NCBI GenBank assembly: GCA_947259885.1
Contig: CAMYNW010000034.1
Location: 1-32,063, forward strand
DNA: 32,063 nucleotides
Direction: 5' to 3'
DNA from: an uncultured Gammaproteobacteria bacterium
GTDB taxonomy: Bacteria > Pseudomonadota > Gammaproteobacteria > Arenicellales > Poriferihabitantaceae
How positions within the stretch are numbered: the first letter of the stretch is position 1; each line of letters opens with the position of its first letter. This document shows positions 15,447-23,770 of this stretch, in pieces. The position numbers were made by a program, and so were the translations under genes. A model generated the notes under the pieces. It had not been told where the DNA came from and searched no databases. It worked only from the letters and a program-made list of their open reading frames with translations.

Positions 15447-15911
15447 ATGCGAAATCGAAGACGCTTTCTGTCTAACGCAATTCGCCTGGCTATGGCCTCG
15501 GGCTTGCTTTTAGCCGATGGCATTACACGTGTAGTCGCTGCGGTTGATCCAAGGCCCGAGTTTTCGTCCACCGAAATAAATCAAGTGCTCAGCTTTTATT
15601 TTGGCACCAGCGATGCCGCAGACGACGCTTCTATTCGTATCGTCGCACCACTGGTTACAGAACAACGCGAATTAGTGCCGTTTAAGATAGAAGCACCTGG
15701 CGCAGAGAAGATCGCAATTTTGACTGATGCTAATCCAGAACCTTTGATACTGGCGATGGATCAGATTGCGGATAAAACCGGCGTAGTTATTGGCCGTGCT
15801 CGGTTACAGAAAACTGGGCTGCTTAAGTGTTATGTACTTCGAAACAATGTTCTTACTCGAGCAACGCGCAAAATTAGTGTGTCAGGACACTGGCAACAAA
15901 GACGAGCATGA
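15447..15911 (+). CDS. soxY: SoxY-like sulfur carrier subunit lacking the GGCGG swinging arm
   Basis: The 154-aa protein has a twin-arginine signal (RRRFLS in the first ten residues, then a hydrophobic run). Its SoxY body is clear: PLVTEQRELVPFKIEA, AEKIAILTDANPEPL and ATRKISV at the end. In SoxY the chain finishes with GGCGG, and that cysteine carries the sulfur substrate through the whole cycle. Here the codons read SGHWQQRRA then TGA, so the cysteine position is a histidine and extra residues follow. Neither alternative frame restores GGCGG. The only mature cysteine is in LLKCYV, inside the fold. It overlaps soxZ by four bases and so should be co-translated. Either a non-catalytic SoxY or one with a different function. 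Confidence 0.85.
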   Translation: MRNRRRFLSNAIRLAMASGLLLADGITRVVAAVDPRPEFSSTEINQVLSFYFGTSDAADDASIRIVAPLVTEQRELVPFKIEAPGAEKIAILTDANPEPLILAMDQIADKTGVVIGRARLQKTGLLKCYVLRNNVLTRATRKISVSGHWQQRRA

Positions 15912-16222
15912 TCTATTCAACACGACTTAAAGTCATCGAGACCGAATCTGGCCATCAGCTCATGTGTGAAATCCGTCATCCTATGGAACCCGGCGGCAGG
16001 CGAGATAAGGCAACTGGCCGCTTGTTACCCGCGAACTATATTACTCAAGTTGTATTCCGTGTAAACGAAGAAATTCGAGCAGAAATGCTTCTCGGAAAAT
16101 ACGTGTCAAAAAATCCCATAGTGGGCACAATGGTCAGTAAACTTTCTGGTGGCGACCGGATAATTGTAAGCTGGCAAGATATTGCTGGTGACAGTGGCCA
16201 GGCATCCGTGCAAGTAGAATGA
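15908..16222 (+). CDS. soxZ: SoxZ, partner of SoxY
   Basis: The 104-aa all-beta protein without its own signal is exported with SoxY by the twin-arginine route in known systems. It shows the SoxZ plan: RHPMEPGGRRDKATGRLLPANYI, a KNPIVGTMVSK strand and GDRIIVSWQDIAGDSGQ. ATG overlaps the soxY TGA (ATGA), and its own TGA overlaps soxA ATG in the same way. Tight coupling with soxY suggests a 1:1 complex is still made despite the altered SoxY tail. Confidence 0.93.
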   Translation: MIYSTRLKVIETESGHQLMCEIRHPMEPGGRRDKATGRLLPANYITQVVFRVNEEIRAEMLLGKYVSKNPIVGTMVSKLSGGDRIIVSWQDIAGDSGQASVQVE

Positions 16223-17115
16223 TTACGAAATCTTCGTGGTTTAAATCTTGTCGAACAACTTTGTATCGATTCCAATTAAGTTTATTTCTTGCAGCAGCTA
16301 CCGCGGTAGTGCCAGCAAATTTACTGGCAGCTCCAAGCATAGATGATATTCGGAATGATATCCGTCAGTTCCAGCAGTTTTTTCTTTCGAGGTTCCCAGA
16401 TGTACCCCTTGAGGCCTACCAGGACGGAGTCAATGCGCTTCCGCAATATGCCCAGAGGAAACTAGGCTGGGAACTTCTGCTGGAATTTCCTCCGTATGAA
16501 TCGGAAATGATAGCGGCTCGCGAGCAATGGCAGGCGCCTTTACCCAGTGGCGGCAATCTTGAACAATGTTTTGTCGGCAAACCCCCACCTACCGCGTACC
16601 CATACTTTTTTAATGGCGAAACACACACAATCACAGGAGACATCAATAATTGCCTGTTAGAAAACGGCGCAGACACACTGGACGGCATGAGTAGCGACAT
16701 GGCAAGACTGGTTGCTGCTTTTAAATCTCCGTGGAGCGGTCAGGTCATGGATATCGACTTTCGTAGCGAAGAAATCCGCCAGCTGTATCAAAAGGGTCGC
16801 CAATATTTCTGGGCAAAACGTGGTCAGATGAATTTCTCCTGTGCTAACTGCCATGTCCATAATGCGGGCAATCAACTCAGGGGCGACGTGCTGAGTGCTG
16901 CGCTAGGACACTCTACAGGATATCCAGCTTATAGCACCGCCTGGTCTCTTGATGGGAATGCGATGGGCACGCTGCATCGTAGATACGCGCAGTGCAACGC
17001 GCTTGTTGGCGCCGCGCCGCTTGCGGCCCAGAGCGAGGAGTACATCGCCTTGGAAGTGTATCAGGCGATTATGAATAGTGGTGTCCCGATTAAAGCACCC
17101 AGTCAACGACAATAG
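16219..17115 (+). CDS. soxA: SoxA, L-cysteine S-thiosulfotransferase subunit, monohaem type
   Basis: The 298-aa periplasmic cytochrome has a signal peptide ending near LLAA-P (38). The catalytic haem is CANCH (208-212) and its axial active-site cysteine is C259 in RRYAQCN. The N-terminal domain keeps only the cysteine pair C117/C145 and no CxxCH, so this is the one-haem form of SoxA. Catalytic residues are intact, in contrast to the SoxY in the same operon. The gene ends the plus-strand cluster. Its stop abuts the end of the convergent bioC-like gene with no room for a conventional terminator. Confidence 0.93.
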   Translation: MITKSSWFKSCRTTLYRFQLSLFLAAATAVVPANLLAAPSIDDIRNDIRQFQQFFLSRFPDVPLEAYQDGVNALPQYAQRKLGWELLLEFPPYESEMIAAREQWQAPLPSGGNLEQCFVGKPPPTAYPYFFNGETHTITGDINNCLLENGADTLDGMSSDMARLVAAFKSPWSGQVMDIDFRSEEIRQLYQKGRQYFWAKRGQMNFSCANCHVHNAGNQLRGDVLSAALGHSTGYPAYSTAWSLDGNAMGTLHRRYAQCNALVGAAPLAAQSEEYIALEVYQAIMNSGVPIKAPSQRQ

Positions 17116-17898
17116 CTAATTGATTGTAGGGGCATTCACTCGAATTTTGCCTTTCTGGGCAGATGGCGCTTCCGCGTAGCCGTATATCACTTCATAGGTC
17201 ATTTGAACCGGGCCACTTGATCTGGAGAAGAGCTCTTTTAACCGCATTACTCTATTCTTGCCTGTAAGCGTTTTACGCCTTTCAGGTAAAACATTGTGAA
17301 AACCTTCGGCACGGAGATCCTGTAATAACAGGTCAATATCCTGGTATTCAACACCAATCCAATCGACATCTAATATTGGTTTTTGAAATCCAGCCTTAAG
17401 CATTTGATCTCCAATATGATGCAGATCGATAAATGGATGTACATGGGGACTGGAATCTATTTCTGCCCAGGCTTCCCGTAACTCAATTAAAGTGTCGGGG
17501 CCGAGGGTAGCAAAAAACAAACGCCCTCCTGGCGCTAATTTTTCTCTAACTAATTGCAGAATAGTCTGGTAATTAAGCCAGGCAAACTGCAAATTTATGA
17601 CCACTGCATCGACTGGTTTAACCAGGCTTGCATACGCCTGCTCGATCATTTCGCCGTCGAGGGGGGAGAATTGGTAGTGATGATTTCCTGGAAGCTTGAG
17701 CGTAGAATCAAGAAAGTCGATTTTTAGCCAAGAGCCTGATGGGGAACCCTGAAGTGTAATTCGCTCGGTCAGTTCAGTATTAACCTGATCAAGGAGGTAG
17801 GACATGGGTCGATTACCCGAGGCTTTACAGCACCGGCGCTTTACGATTTTGTCTAGGTCAAGCTTCAATCGATTAAAGAAACAATTCAACCATCTCAT
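17116..17898 (-). CDS. bioC: BioC-like methyltransferase with degenerate SAM-binding motif
   Basis: The 260-aa product matches BioC, the malonyl-ACP O-methyltransferase that starts biotin synthesis. Its C-terminal half shows APGGRLFFATLGPDTLIELREAW (123-145), HVHPFIDLHHIGDQMLKAGF and a final GYAEAP. The N-terminal half is odd. Where BioC has the glycine-rich SAM motif I (LDxGCGxG), this protein reads WLKIDFLDSTLK (58-69), and the SAM domain is roughly 20 residues shorter. It may not bind SAM normally, or may be a paralogue with another job. The start at 17898 keeps an N-terminal helix that lines up with BioC; ATG 17805 is an alternative. No other bio gene is in the window. Confidence 0.75.
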   Translation of the reverse strand: MRWLNCFFNRLKLDLDKIVKRRCCKASGNRPMSYLLDQVNTELTERITLQGSPSGSWLKIDFLDSTLKLPGNHHYQFSPLDGEMIEQAYASLVKPVDAVVINLQFAWLNYQTILQLVREKLAPGGRLFFATLGPDTLIELREAWAEIDSSPHVHPFIDLHHIGDQMLKAGFQKPILDVDWIGVEYQDIDLLLQDLRAEGFHNVLPERRKTLTGKNRVMRLKELFSRSSGPVQMTYEVIYGYAEAPSAQKGKIRVNAPTIN

Positions 17899-17908
17899 TC
17901 AGGGAAGA

Positions 17909-18652
17909 ATGAAAGAATTATTAAGTCACCTCGAGAAATTCCGATTCGGTGACAGTCTTGTTCGGCAAAGCTCAATTGCACTTAAAACTGCCTTTGACAG
18001 CATTCTACCATTGCGATGCTGCCTATGCATGCAACCGGATCAAAACGGATTCTGTCATCAATGCCAGCTGCTGCTGCCCTGGCTCGGATGTGCTTGCTTG
18101 AAATGCGGCGCAGCGCTGCCAAGTGAAGGTATTTGTGGCAAGTGCCAAACTAAACCGGCGGGCATTCAGAGTGCTACTATTCCATTTAGATATATCGATC
18201 CAATCTCACATCAAATACACTCCCTTAAATACCAGCGTAAGCTCACAGTTGCGCCAGCACTTGGTAAAATGTTGGCAATACAGGTAATCAAAAACATGTC
18301 CCGGTTACCGGACGCACTTTTACCGGTTCCTCTGCATATAAACCGGATCAAACAAAGAGGATTCAATCAGGCTGGTCTGATTGCCGAGTCAACAGGCAAG
18401 CTTTTAGGAATACCAGTAGATTATGGAATTATATGCCGAACCAAAGACACAGTGAGCCAAACCAGTTTAGACCAGGGAGCGCGCGCTAAAAATATGCTCG
18501 AGGCCTTTGCCGTTCATGTCAATGGGCGCTATGATGCGGTTGCAGTGATTGATGACGTCATTACAAGTGGCGCCACAATTAATGCTATTTGCACGGAACT
18601 ACGTTTAAATGGTTACAATAATATCAGCGCTTGGGCTATTGCAAAGACCTGA
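17909..18652 (+). CDS. comF: ComF family phosphoribosyltransferase-like protein
   Basis: The 247-aa protein has an N-terminal zinc-ribbon-like cysteine region (C37/38/40, C49/52, C61/63/66, C76/79) and a PRTase fold ending in the PRPP-binding motif VAVIDDVITSGAT (211-223). ComF/GntX proteins aid DNA uptake and transformation in several bacteria; the biochemical role is unclear. Start choice is uncertain. ATG 17909 has an AGGGA four bases upstream and gives near-family length. ATG 17804 has a perfect AAGGAGGT (17791-17798), but would add 35 residues and overlap the divergent bioC-like gene by 95 bp. A ComF upstream of pilus genes suits competence, but the divergent bioC-comF pairing is common anyway. 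Confidence 0.88.
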   Translation: MKELLSHLEKFRFGDSLVRQSSIALKTAFDSILPLRCCLCMQPDQNGFCHQCQLLLPWLGCACLKCGAALPSEGICGKCQTKPAGIQSATIPFRYIDPISHQIHSLKYQRKLTVAPALGKMLAIQVIKNMSRLPDALLPVPLHINRIKQRGFNQAGLIAESTGKLLGIPVDYGIICRTKDTVSQTSLDQGARAKNMLEAFAVHVNGRYDAVAVIDDVITSGATINAICTELRLNGYNNISAWAIAKT

Positions 18653-18682
18653 CTTCCCTTGTTGTATGGGAGAAAATCTGAG

Positions 18683-20323
18683 TTGACTTCTGACGCACAA
18701 CTATTTATCAAAGTAAATGCCAGCACGGATGATGAGGGCTGGCGGATTCTTTTTTATTACAATCTCTACCGTCTTGGTCTGACAATCCTGTTGCTGGTGC
18801 TCGCTTCTCCAGTAATCCAACAGATTTCAACCGCAGAAGCTTCTATCTCTCTTCTGCTACCAATTTGCGGTATCGCATTAGTTTCGCTTTTAACGTTTGT
18901 AAACATAAAGCGTCGTTGGCCGGCTTTATATGTTCAAGCCCACTTTCTATTTCTTTTAGACATAGTGTTTATCACTATGCTGACTTTATCTCAGCACCTG
19001 CTGGATTCAAGCACACTTATCCTATATGTCACTGCGGCCGCGGCTACGGCGGTACTTTTTCACCTAAAAGTCAGCTTATTTTATACATCACTGATTGCAG
19101 CGATCATTTTTTATACGGACTACTGGGAGATCATAGATGGTACGACAATCATTGAGAATTACTATCTGACGCCTTTATTGGTTGTAGGATTATTCAGTGT
19201 AGTGGTAATTGTCGGCACAGTAGCAAATCGATCACGCACTGTACAAATTGTTGTAGAAGAACAAGAGAAGGTACTTGCAGATTTGGACCAGATCAATCAA
19301 GTTGTACTGGACCAGCTCGATCTTGGCGTAATTTTCCTAGATCAGAAACTTAATATTATTCTGATAAACCAAAGCGCCTCAAATATGATAAATGAATTCA
19401 TCAATGACAGAAATCGTGTGGTTGGCGAATTATCCGAGGTGCTTTCAGTTTATCTTAAAATACCCAAATCTAAAGGCTTTAATTTTAGAGTTAGCAACAA
19501 GGAACTTAGCTTTTCGACCTTGCCCTTAAGAAATGGATATCTTGTTCAGATCGAAGATCAGACCAGTATTAAGAAGCAGATTCAGCAGTCCAAACTAGCA
19601 TCTATAGGCCGTATGGCGTCAGCCATCTCGCATGAAATCCGAAATCCTCTTAGCGCGATTAACCACGCGGCTCAGTTACTGATGCCACAGAATCCTGAAA
19701 ATTCTGAAGATGCAGAGTTAATTCAGATTATCCGCACCCATTCAAAGCGTATTGATGAGATCATCGAATCAGTGCTGTCGCGCAGCCGACCTGGTAAAGC
19801 GCAGCGAAAGCCACTGCAGCTGCAGCCATGGCTCAAGGTATTTATCAATACATTTGACGAGACCGTCAGTCCCGGTGACGTTACGCTTTCAACGTCAGGA
19901 GGAGATGGCAATGTCATGTTTGACCCGACGCAACTCGAGCAGATCATTACAAATTTATGCCAAAACAGCATCAAATATGCCAAACCCAAGGACGGAAAAC
20001 TGAAAATCCGTTTCTATGTCGGTTCAGTTTGGGATGGTACACCTTATCTCGATATTACCGACAATGGTCAAGGAGTAAAAACCGAAGACATCGACATGCT
20101 GTTCGAGCCCTTTCATACTAGTGACTCCAAGAGCACTGGCCTCGGTTTGTTTCTGGTCAAAGAGTTCTGTAACTTTAACGGTGCTGACATTGAATACGTT
20201 AAAGGCGCCCATCATCATGGCTTTCGTATTACTTTTCAGCAGCCTGGGGCTGAGAACGAACAGCTGCCAGATCCAGATAATCAGTTACTCCAGCAAACGC
20301 CACAGGAGCCAGAGCCCGCATGA
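18683..20323 (+). CDS. pilS: PilS, membrane sensor histidine kinase for type IV pilus expression
   Basis: The protein has an N-terminal sensor of about six membrane segments (roughly residues 25-180), a linker and PAS-like region, and a histidine kinase core. Motifs are the H-box ISHEIRNPL with H317, N-box QIITNLCQNSIKYA, G1 DNGQGV and G2 TGLGLFLVKEF. Position directly before pilR (four-base overlap) and the six-helix sensor identify PilS. No ATG opens the frame. TTG 18683 was chosen because GGGAGA lies nine bases ahead; TTG 18659 or 18662 would lengthen it by 7-8 residues. In Pseudomonas, PilS senses pilin level in the membrane and phosphorylates PilR. Confidence 0.92.
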   Translation: MTSDAQLFIKVNASTDDEGWRILFYYNLYRLGLTILLLVLASPVIQQISTAEASISLLLPICGIALVSLLTFVNIKRRWPALYVQAHFLFLLDIVFITMLTLSQHLLDSSTLILYVTAAAATAVLFHLKVSLFYTSLIAAIIFYTDYWEIIDGTTIIENYYLTPLLVVGLFSVVVIVGTVANRSRTVQIVVEEQEKVLADLDQINQVVLDQLDLGVIFLDQKLNIILINQSASNMINEFINDRNRVVGELSEVLSVYLKIPKSKGFNFRVSNKELSFSTLPLRNGYLVQIEDQTSIKKQIQQSKLASIGRMASAISHEIRNPLSAINHAAQLLMPQNPENSEDAELIQIIRTHSKRIDEIIESVLSRSRPGKAQRKPLQLQPWLKVFINTFDETVSPGDVTLSTSGGDGNVMFDPTQLEQIITNLCQNSIKYAKPKDGKLKIRFYVGSVWDGTPYLDITDNGQGVKTEDIDMLFEPFHTSDSKSTGLGLFLVKEFCNFNGADIEYVKGAHHHGFRITFQQPGAENEQLPDPDNQLLQQTPQEPEPA

Positions 20324-21663
20324 GCGACCCCGTTGCATTAATTATTGACGACGAACAAGACCTGTTATCATTGCTTTCAATCACGCTTCGTCGAATGGGT
20401 GTGGAATCACACAAGGCTGGAAATGTTGCAGAAGCCAAATCCCAGCTCGACCGCAGGTCCTTTGACTTGTGCCTGACTGACCTGAGATTACCAGACGGGA
20501 GTGGTATGGAGATCGTCAAATACATTCAGGATAAATACGGCGACACGCCAGTTGCAGTTATTACAGCGTTTGGCGACCCGAAAACGGCCGTGGAGGCTCT
20601 AAAGCTTGGCGCATTTGATTACATTGCCAAACCCATAGAGGTAGATCAATTAAAGGCGATCATCGAAAGTTCCATTCGACTGAGCAAGGCCAGTCCGAGC
20701 ACTCCATCTAGTCGCACCCTGCTCGGTGACTCTGAAGAAATGGATAAGATTCGTGCATTGATCAATAAAGTTGCGCGAAATCAAGCACCCGTCTATATCC
20801 ATGGTGAAACCGGCACGGGAAAGGAACTGATTGCAAGACTGATCCATGAATATGGACCTCGCGCTTCGAATCCTTTTGTTGCAGTAAACTGCGGCGCGAT
20901 CCCAAGAGAACTTATGGAGAGCGAGTTTTTCGGCCATAAAAAGGGGAGTTTTACCGGGGCGTTCTCGGATAAAAAGGGATTGTTTGAAGCCGCTAACGGA
21001 GGTACTTTGTTCCTTGATGAAATTGCTGAGTTACCACAGGATCTGCAAGTAAAACTGTTGCGCACGATTCAGGAAAAATCCGTTCGGCCGGTCGGAGAGG
21101 TAACTGAGCGTGCTATTGATGTCAGGTTAATCAGCGCCACCCACAAGGACCTGCAAGATATGATCGAAAGGGATCAGTTTCGTGAAGATCTTTACTATCG
21201 GGTTAATGTCATTCCGATTAACGCTCCAAGTTTACGCGAACGCCCAGGTGACATACCGGTTTTAGCTGAACATTTTATCAAGAGTATTAGTGAGAAAATC
21301 GGCATTAAAGCCCCCACAATGACAAAAGAAGCCCTAAAAATTCTGACTAGTCACAGATTTTCTGGCAATGTCAGAGAACTCGAAAATTTGCTTGAACGCA
21401 TCCTAGCATTGCATGAAGGGAGTGTAATAGACGCGGAAGATATCGATCTGCCACAAGCCTCAAGACCATCAAAAGGGGCGGGGGAATCTGCTTCGGCGGT
21501 TGAAATGGATGGTCCGATCGACGAGCACCTGGTGAGGATCGAGAAAAAGCTGATCAAGGATGCTTTAAAAAGATCCGGGGGCAACATCACTCAGGCTGCT
21601 GAGCTGCTCGGAACCTCTTTTCGATCACTTCGCTATAAAATCAAAAAGCTCGAGATCGAGTAG
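20320..21663 (+). CDS. pilR: PilR, sigma-54-dependent response regulator of pilin
   Basis: The 447-aa NtrC-class regulator has a receiver domain with phospho-acceptor D54 and K104, then an AAA+ domain with Walker A GETGTGKE (162-169). The sigma-54 contact loop is GSFTGA (209-214), the variant found in PilR of Pseudomonas. A C-terminal Fis-type helix-turn-helix follows (NITQAAELLGTSFRSLRYKIKKL). ATG overlaps the pilS TGA. The likely target is visible in the window: a near-perfect sigma-54 promoter in front of pilA at 24281-24296. Confidence 0.95.
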   Translation: MSDPVALIIDDEQDLLSLLSITLRRMGVESHKAGNVAEAKSQLDRRSFDLCLTDLRLPDGSGMEIVKYIQDKYGDTPVAVITAFGDPKTAVEALKLGAFDYIAKPIEVDQLKAIIESSIRLSKASPSTPSSRTLLGDSEEMDKIRALINKVARNQAPVYIHGETGTGKELIARLIHEYGPRASNPFVAVNCGAIPRELMESEFFGHKKGSFTGAFSDKKGLFEAANGGTLFLDEIAELPQDLQVKLLRTIQEKSVRPVGEVTERAIDVRLISATHKDLQDMIERDQFREDLYYRVNVIPINAPSLRERPGDIPVLAEHFIKSISEKIGIKAPTMTKEALKILTSHRFSGNVRELENLLERILALHEGSVIDAEDIDLPQASRPSKGAGESASAVEMDGPIDEHLVRIEKKLIKDALKRSGGNITQAAELLGTSFRSLRYKIKKLEIE

Positions 21664-21684
21664 TTAATCGGATTTACCGGAAAT

Positions 21685-23616
21685 CTAAGCGCATTTCCCA
21701 TCCAGCCACTCTCTTGCCTGGCCCATCTCTTTCTGAATCATCAACGTTTTCTTTTGAGGCAAGGATTCCAGGTATTCGAACGACTCGCAGGCGCCCTTAA
21801 ATCGTCGCATTTTTAACTGAGCCCTCAACAAATTCAATCGAAACGCAGGACGATTGTTAGAAATCTGTGCAGCTTTTTCAAACAAACTAAAGCCTTTATC
21901 GTAGTTTCTCGTAATTTCTGTATTAAACACTGCCGCAAAAGTCAGCAACTGAGGATGTCTATGGTCTTCGAGTTCGGCGAAGACAGGTTCAAATTGCGCA
22001 GGATCAAGTTTGGACGTATCTTTTTGGAGATGCTCCAGCAGACCTGAAATCGCCCGACTGTTAATTGCACTATAGCCCGTTTTTTTTATTTTCTGCGCCG
22101 CACTCGCAATCCATGTCGGCTGCAGGTCGATATGGCTCTGATCACTTAATAGTATCAACAGCATCTCGCTGGCAACTGTGGTTCGGTCTAGGCTGATGTT
22201 TTCAACCAGCACCTTTTCAGCCAGTTCGGCTGCCTTCGAGTCTCCATCTATACCGGCGCCATACAGATACCTGGCCATAGTGAACTGCGCAAGAGGAGAA
22301 TAGGGGTGGTAGTTGGCTTCATGCACAGCTTTAATCTGCTCGTGAGACCAGATTTTCGCGCGCGCATGCAGCACACTCACATTGAGCGCAAACATCGATA
22401 GAATAATGATAGCCGTAACTTCCTTTCGGAAATACTTAGACGACAACACGAGGTACGAGATAAGCAGAGCGACTCCATAAGACGGAAAATAGTTTCGGTG
22501 CTCGTGAATCATTTCAAGTGGAATAAATGTTGATTCCAGGGAGTGCCCCAGAAAGAACCACAAGATTGACAAGCTGATGATCCGATTTCGGGACGCGGTG
22601 CCCATCGCAATAATGAGCAGGCCCAGAATCACCAGGATTGAAACGAGGGTCGTGAAGGGCTGAAATAATCCTTTAGAAATTTCTATATCGTCATGCCACA
22701 TTGACAACTCGGCATTGTTGGGCACCAAAATTTGTGACAAATAGAAAGTCAGGGCCCGGAACTGGGTCAAAACGCGTTCATAGAGAGTAAACTCACGACC
22801 TGCATAGCCATCGATCTGTCTGATCACGAACGGGCTCAGGATTTCAATCGCGCTGAGCACTGCCAGCACCAGGATTACCCCTGCGATCACCTTGTATATA
22901 TGGGAACCGTCCCACATGCCCCTGATCCGATTGAGCCACTGCTGGAAAACCACTGCTTCAATCAACAGGACATAGGCCGGCAATAAAATGCCGTTCTCTT
23001 TAGAACTGTAAGCAAGCAGCGTACATACTGCGGTTGACCCAAAGATAAGGACTAGTTTCTTATAGTTTGCTAAGCCCGAAATTCTCACAAACAAATAGCA
23101 GGCGATCCCAATGGCGATAAACAGGGAAGCCAGAATAGTCATTCTCTGACTGATATACAGCACCGTGCTGAGATTGATCGGATAAAGTATCCAGAATGAG
23201 GCGGTCAACAGCGGCACCCACTTCACACCTGCATGGCCACTGTCCGCTATATTCGTATCCGATTGATTTAATGCTGAAATCAGCATCTTCGTCGAGACGA
23301 AGAGCACAAACCCAGTCAGCAAATGGAGTGCAAGATTGACCGCTTTAAAAGCAAAAATCAGCTCGCCGAAGAAATAGAAGTTAAGACCGAACGACAGCAT
23401 GCTCAACTGTCGCCCTCCTGCAAGAAACGAATTAGCTGCGGAAACCAGTGAATCCCATCCTAGAGATTCAATTCGTATCAGTTTGTTTTCTCTAATGACA
23501 TGGCTGTCATCATAATAGAGTCCCCCGAACAGCCCTTTCCAGTAGCACCAGACTGCAATCATCGACACCATTACTAAGATAAATAGATGTAGTAAATTTA
23601 TCCTGTGACTGCCCAA
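21685..23616 (-). CDS. Multispanning GT-C-like membrane protein with TPR-like C-terminus, next to pilin
   Basis: The 643-aa protein starts at TTG 23616, with AGAGGA eight bases upstream. There are about ten hydrophobic segments over residues 8-410. A first periplasmic loop holds the acidic pair D36-D37 in LYYDDSHV, as in GT-C glycosyltransferases (PMT and TMTC types). A soluble C-terminal third contains helical TPR-like units (FEKAAQISNNRPAFRLNLLRAQ, FKGACESFEYLE). Related proteins are often coded beside major pilin genes, and pilin O-glycosylation is a reasonable guess. No activity is proven. The gene lies downstream of two terminators that follow pilA, so it probably has its own promoter or relies on read-through. 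Confidence 0.7.
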   Translation of the reverse strand: MGSHRINLLHLFILVMVSMIAVWCYWKGLFGGLYYDDSHVIRENKLIRIESLGWDSLVSAANSFLAGGRQLSMLSFGLNFYFFGELIFAFKAVNLALHLLTGFVLFVSTKMLISALNQSDTNIADSGHAGVKWVPLLTASFWILYPINLSTVLYISQRMTILASLFIAIGIACYLFVRISGLANYKKLVLIFGSTAVCTLLAYSSKENGILLPAYVLLIEAVVFQQWLNRIRGMWDGSHIYKVIAGVILVLAVLSAIEILSPFVIRQIDGYAGREFTLYERVLTQFRALTFYLSQILVPNNAELSMWHDDIEISKGLFQPFTTLVSILVILGLLIIAMGTASRNRIISLSILWFFLGHSLESTFIPLEMIHEHRNYFPSYGVALLISYLVLSSKYFRKEVTAIIILSMFALNVSVLHARAKIWSHEQIKAVHEANYHPYSPLAQFTMARYLYGAGIDGDSKAAELAEKVLVENISLDRTTVASEMLLILLSDQSHIDLQPTWIASAAQKIKKTGYSAINSRAISGLLEHLQKDTSKLDPAQFEPVFAELEDHRHPQLLTFAAVFNTEITRNYDKGFSLFEKAAQISNNRPAFRLNLLRAQLKMRRFKGACESFEYLESLPQKKTLMIQKEMGQAREWLDGKCA

Positions 23617-23650
23617 CTCTACGTTCCTCTTGTAGTTAACGGTTACTTAA

Positions 23651-23676
23651 AAAAGAAAAAGGTGCCGTAGGCACCT
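23651..23676 (-). terminator. Second Rho-independent terminator after pilA
   Basis: On the minus strand AGGTGCC, loop TAC and GGCACCT form a perfect 7-bp stem (23660-23676), followed by TTTTTCTTTTTT (23649-23659 region). It is placed between pilA and the GT-C-like gene. Confidence 0.88.
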
Positions 23677-23708
23677 AATCCTGATCCAAACAGGCATTGA
23701 GTATGTCG

Positions 23709-23747
23709 TAAAAATAAGAATCCCCGGCCACTGTCTGCCGGGGATTC
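23709..23747 (-). terminator. First Rho-independent terminator after pilA
   Basis: A perfect 10-bp stem, GAATCCCCGG (23718-23727) and CCGGGGATTC (23738-23747), with a 10-base loop is followed on the minus strand by TTATTTTTA. It lies 23 bases beyond the pilA stop, the usual place for a strongly expressed pilin. Confidence 0.88.
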
Positions 23748-23770
23748 GATAAGGCTACGATAACTTAATG

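Noticed and set aside
15840..15911. A frameshift hiding the GGCGG end of SoxY
   Set aside because: All three frames were read through the end and into soxZ; none encodes GGCGG or a similar cysteine tail.
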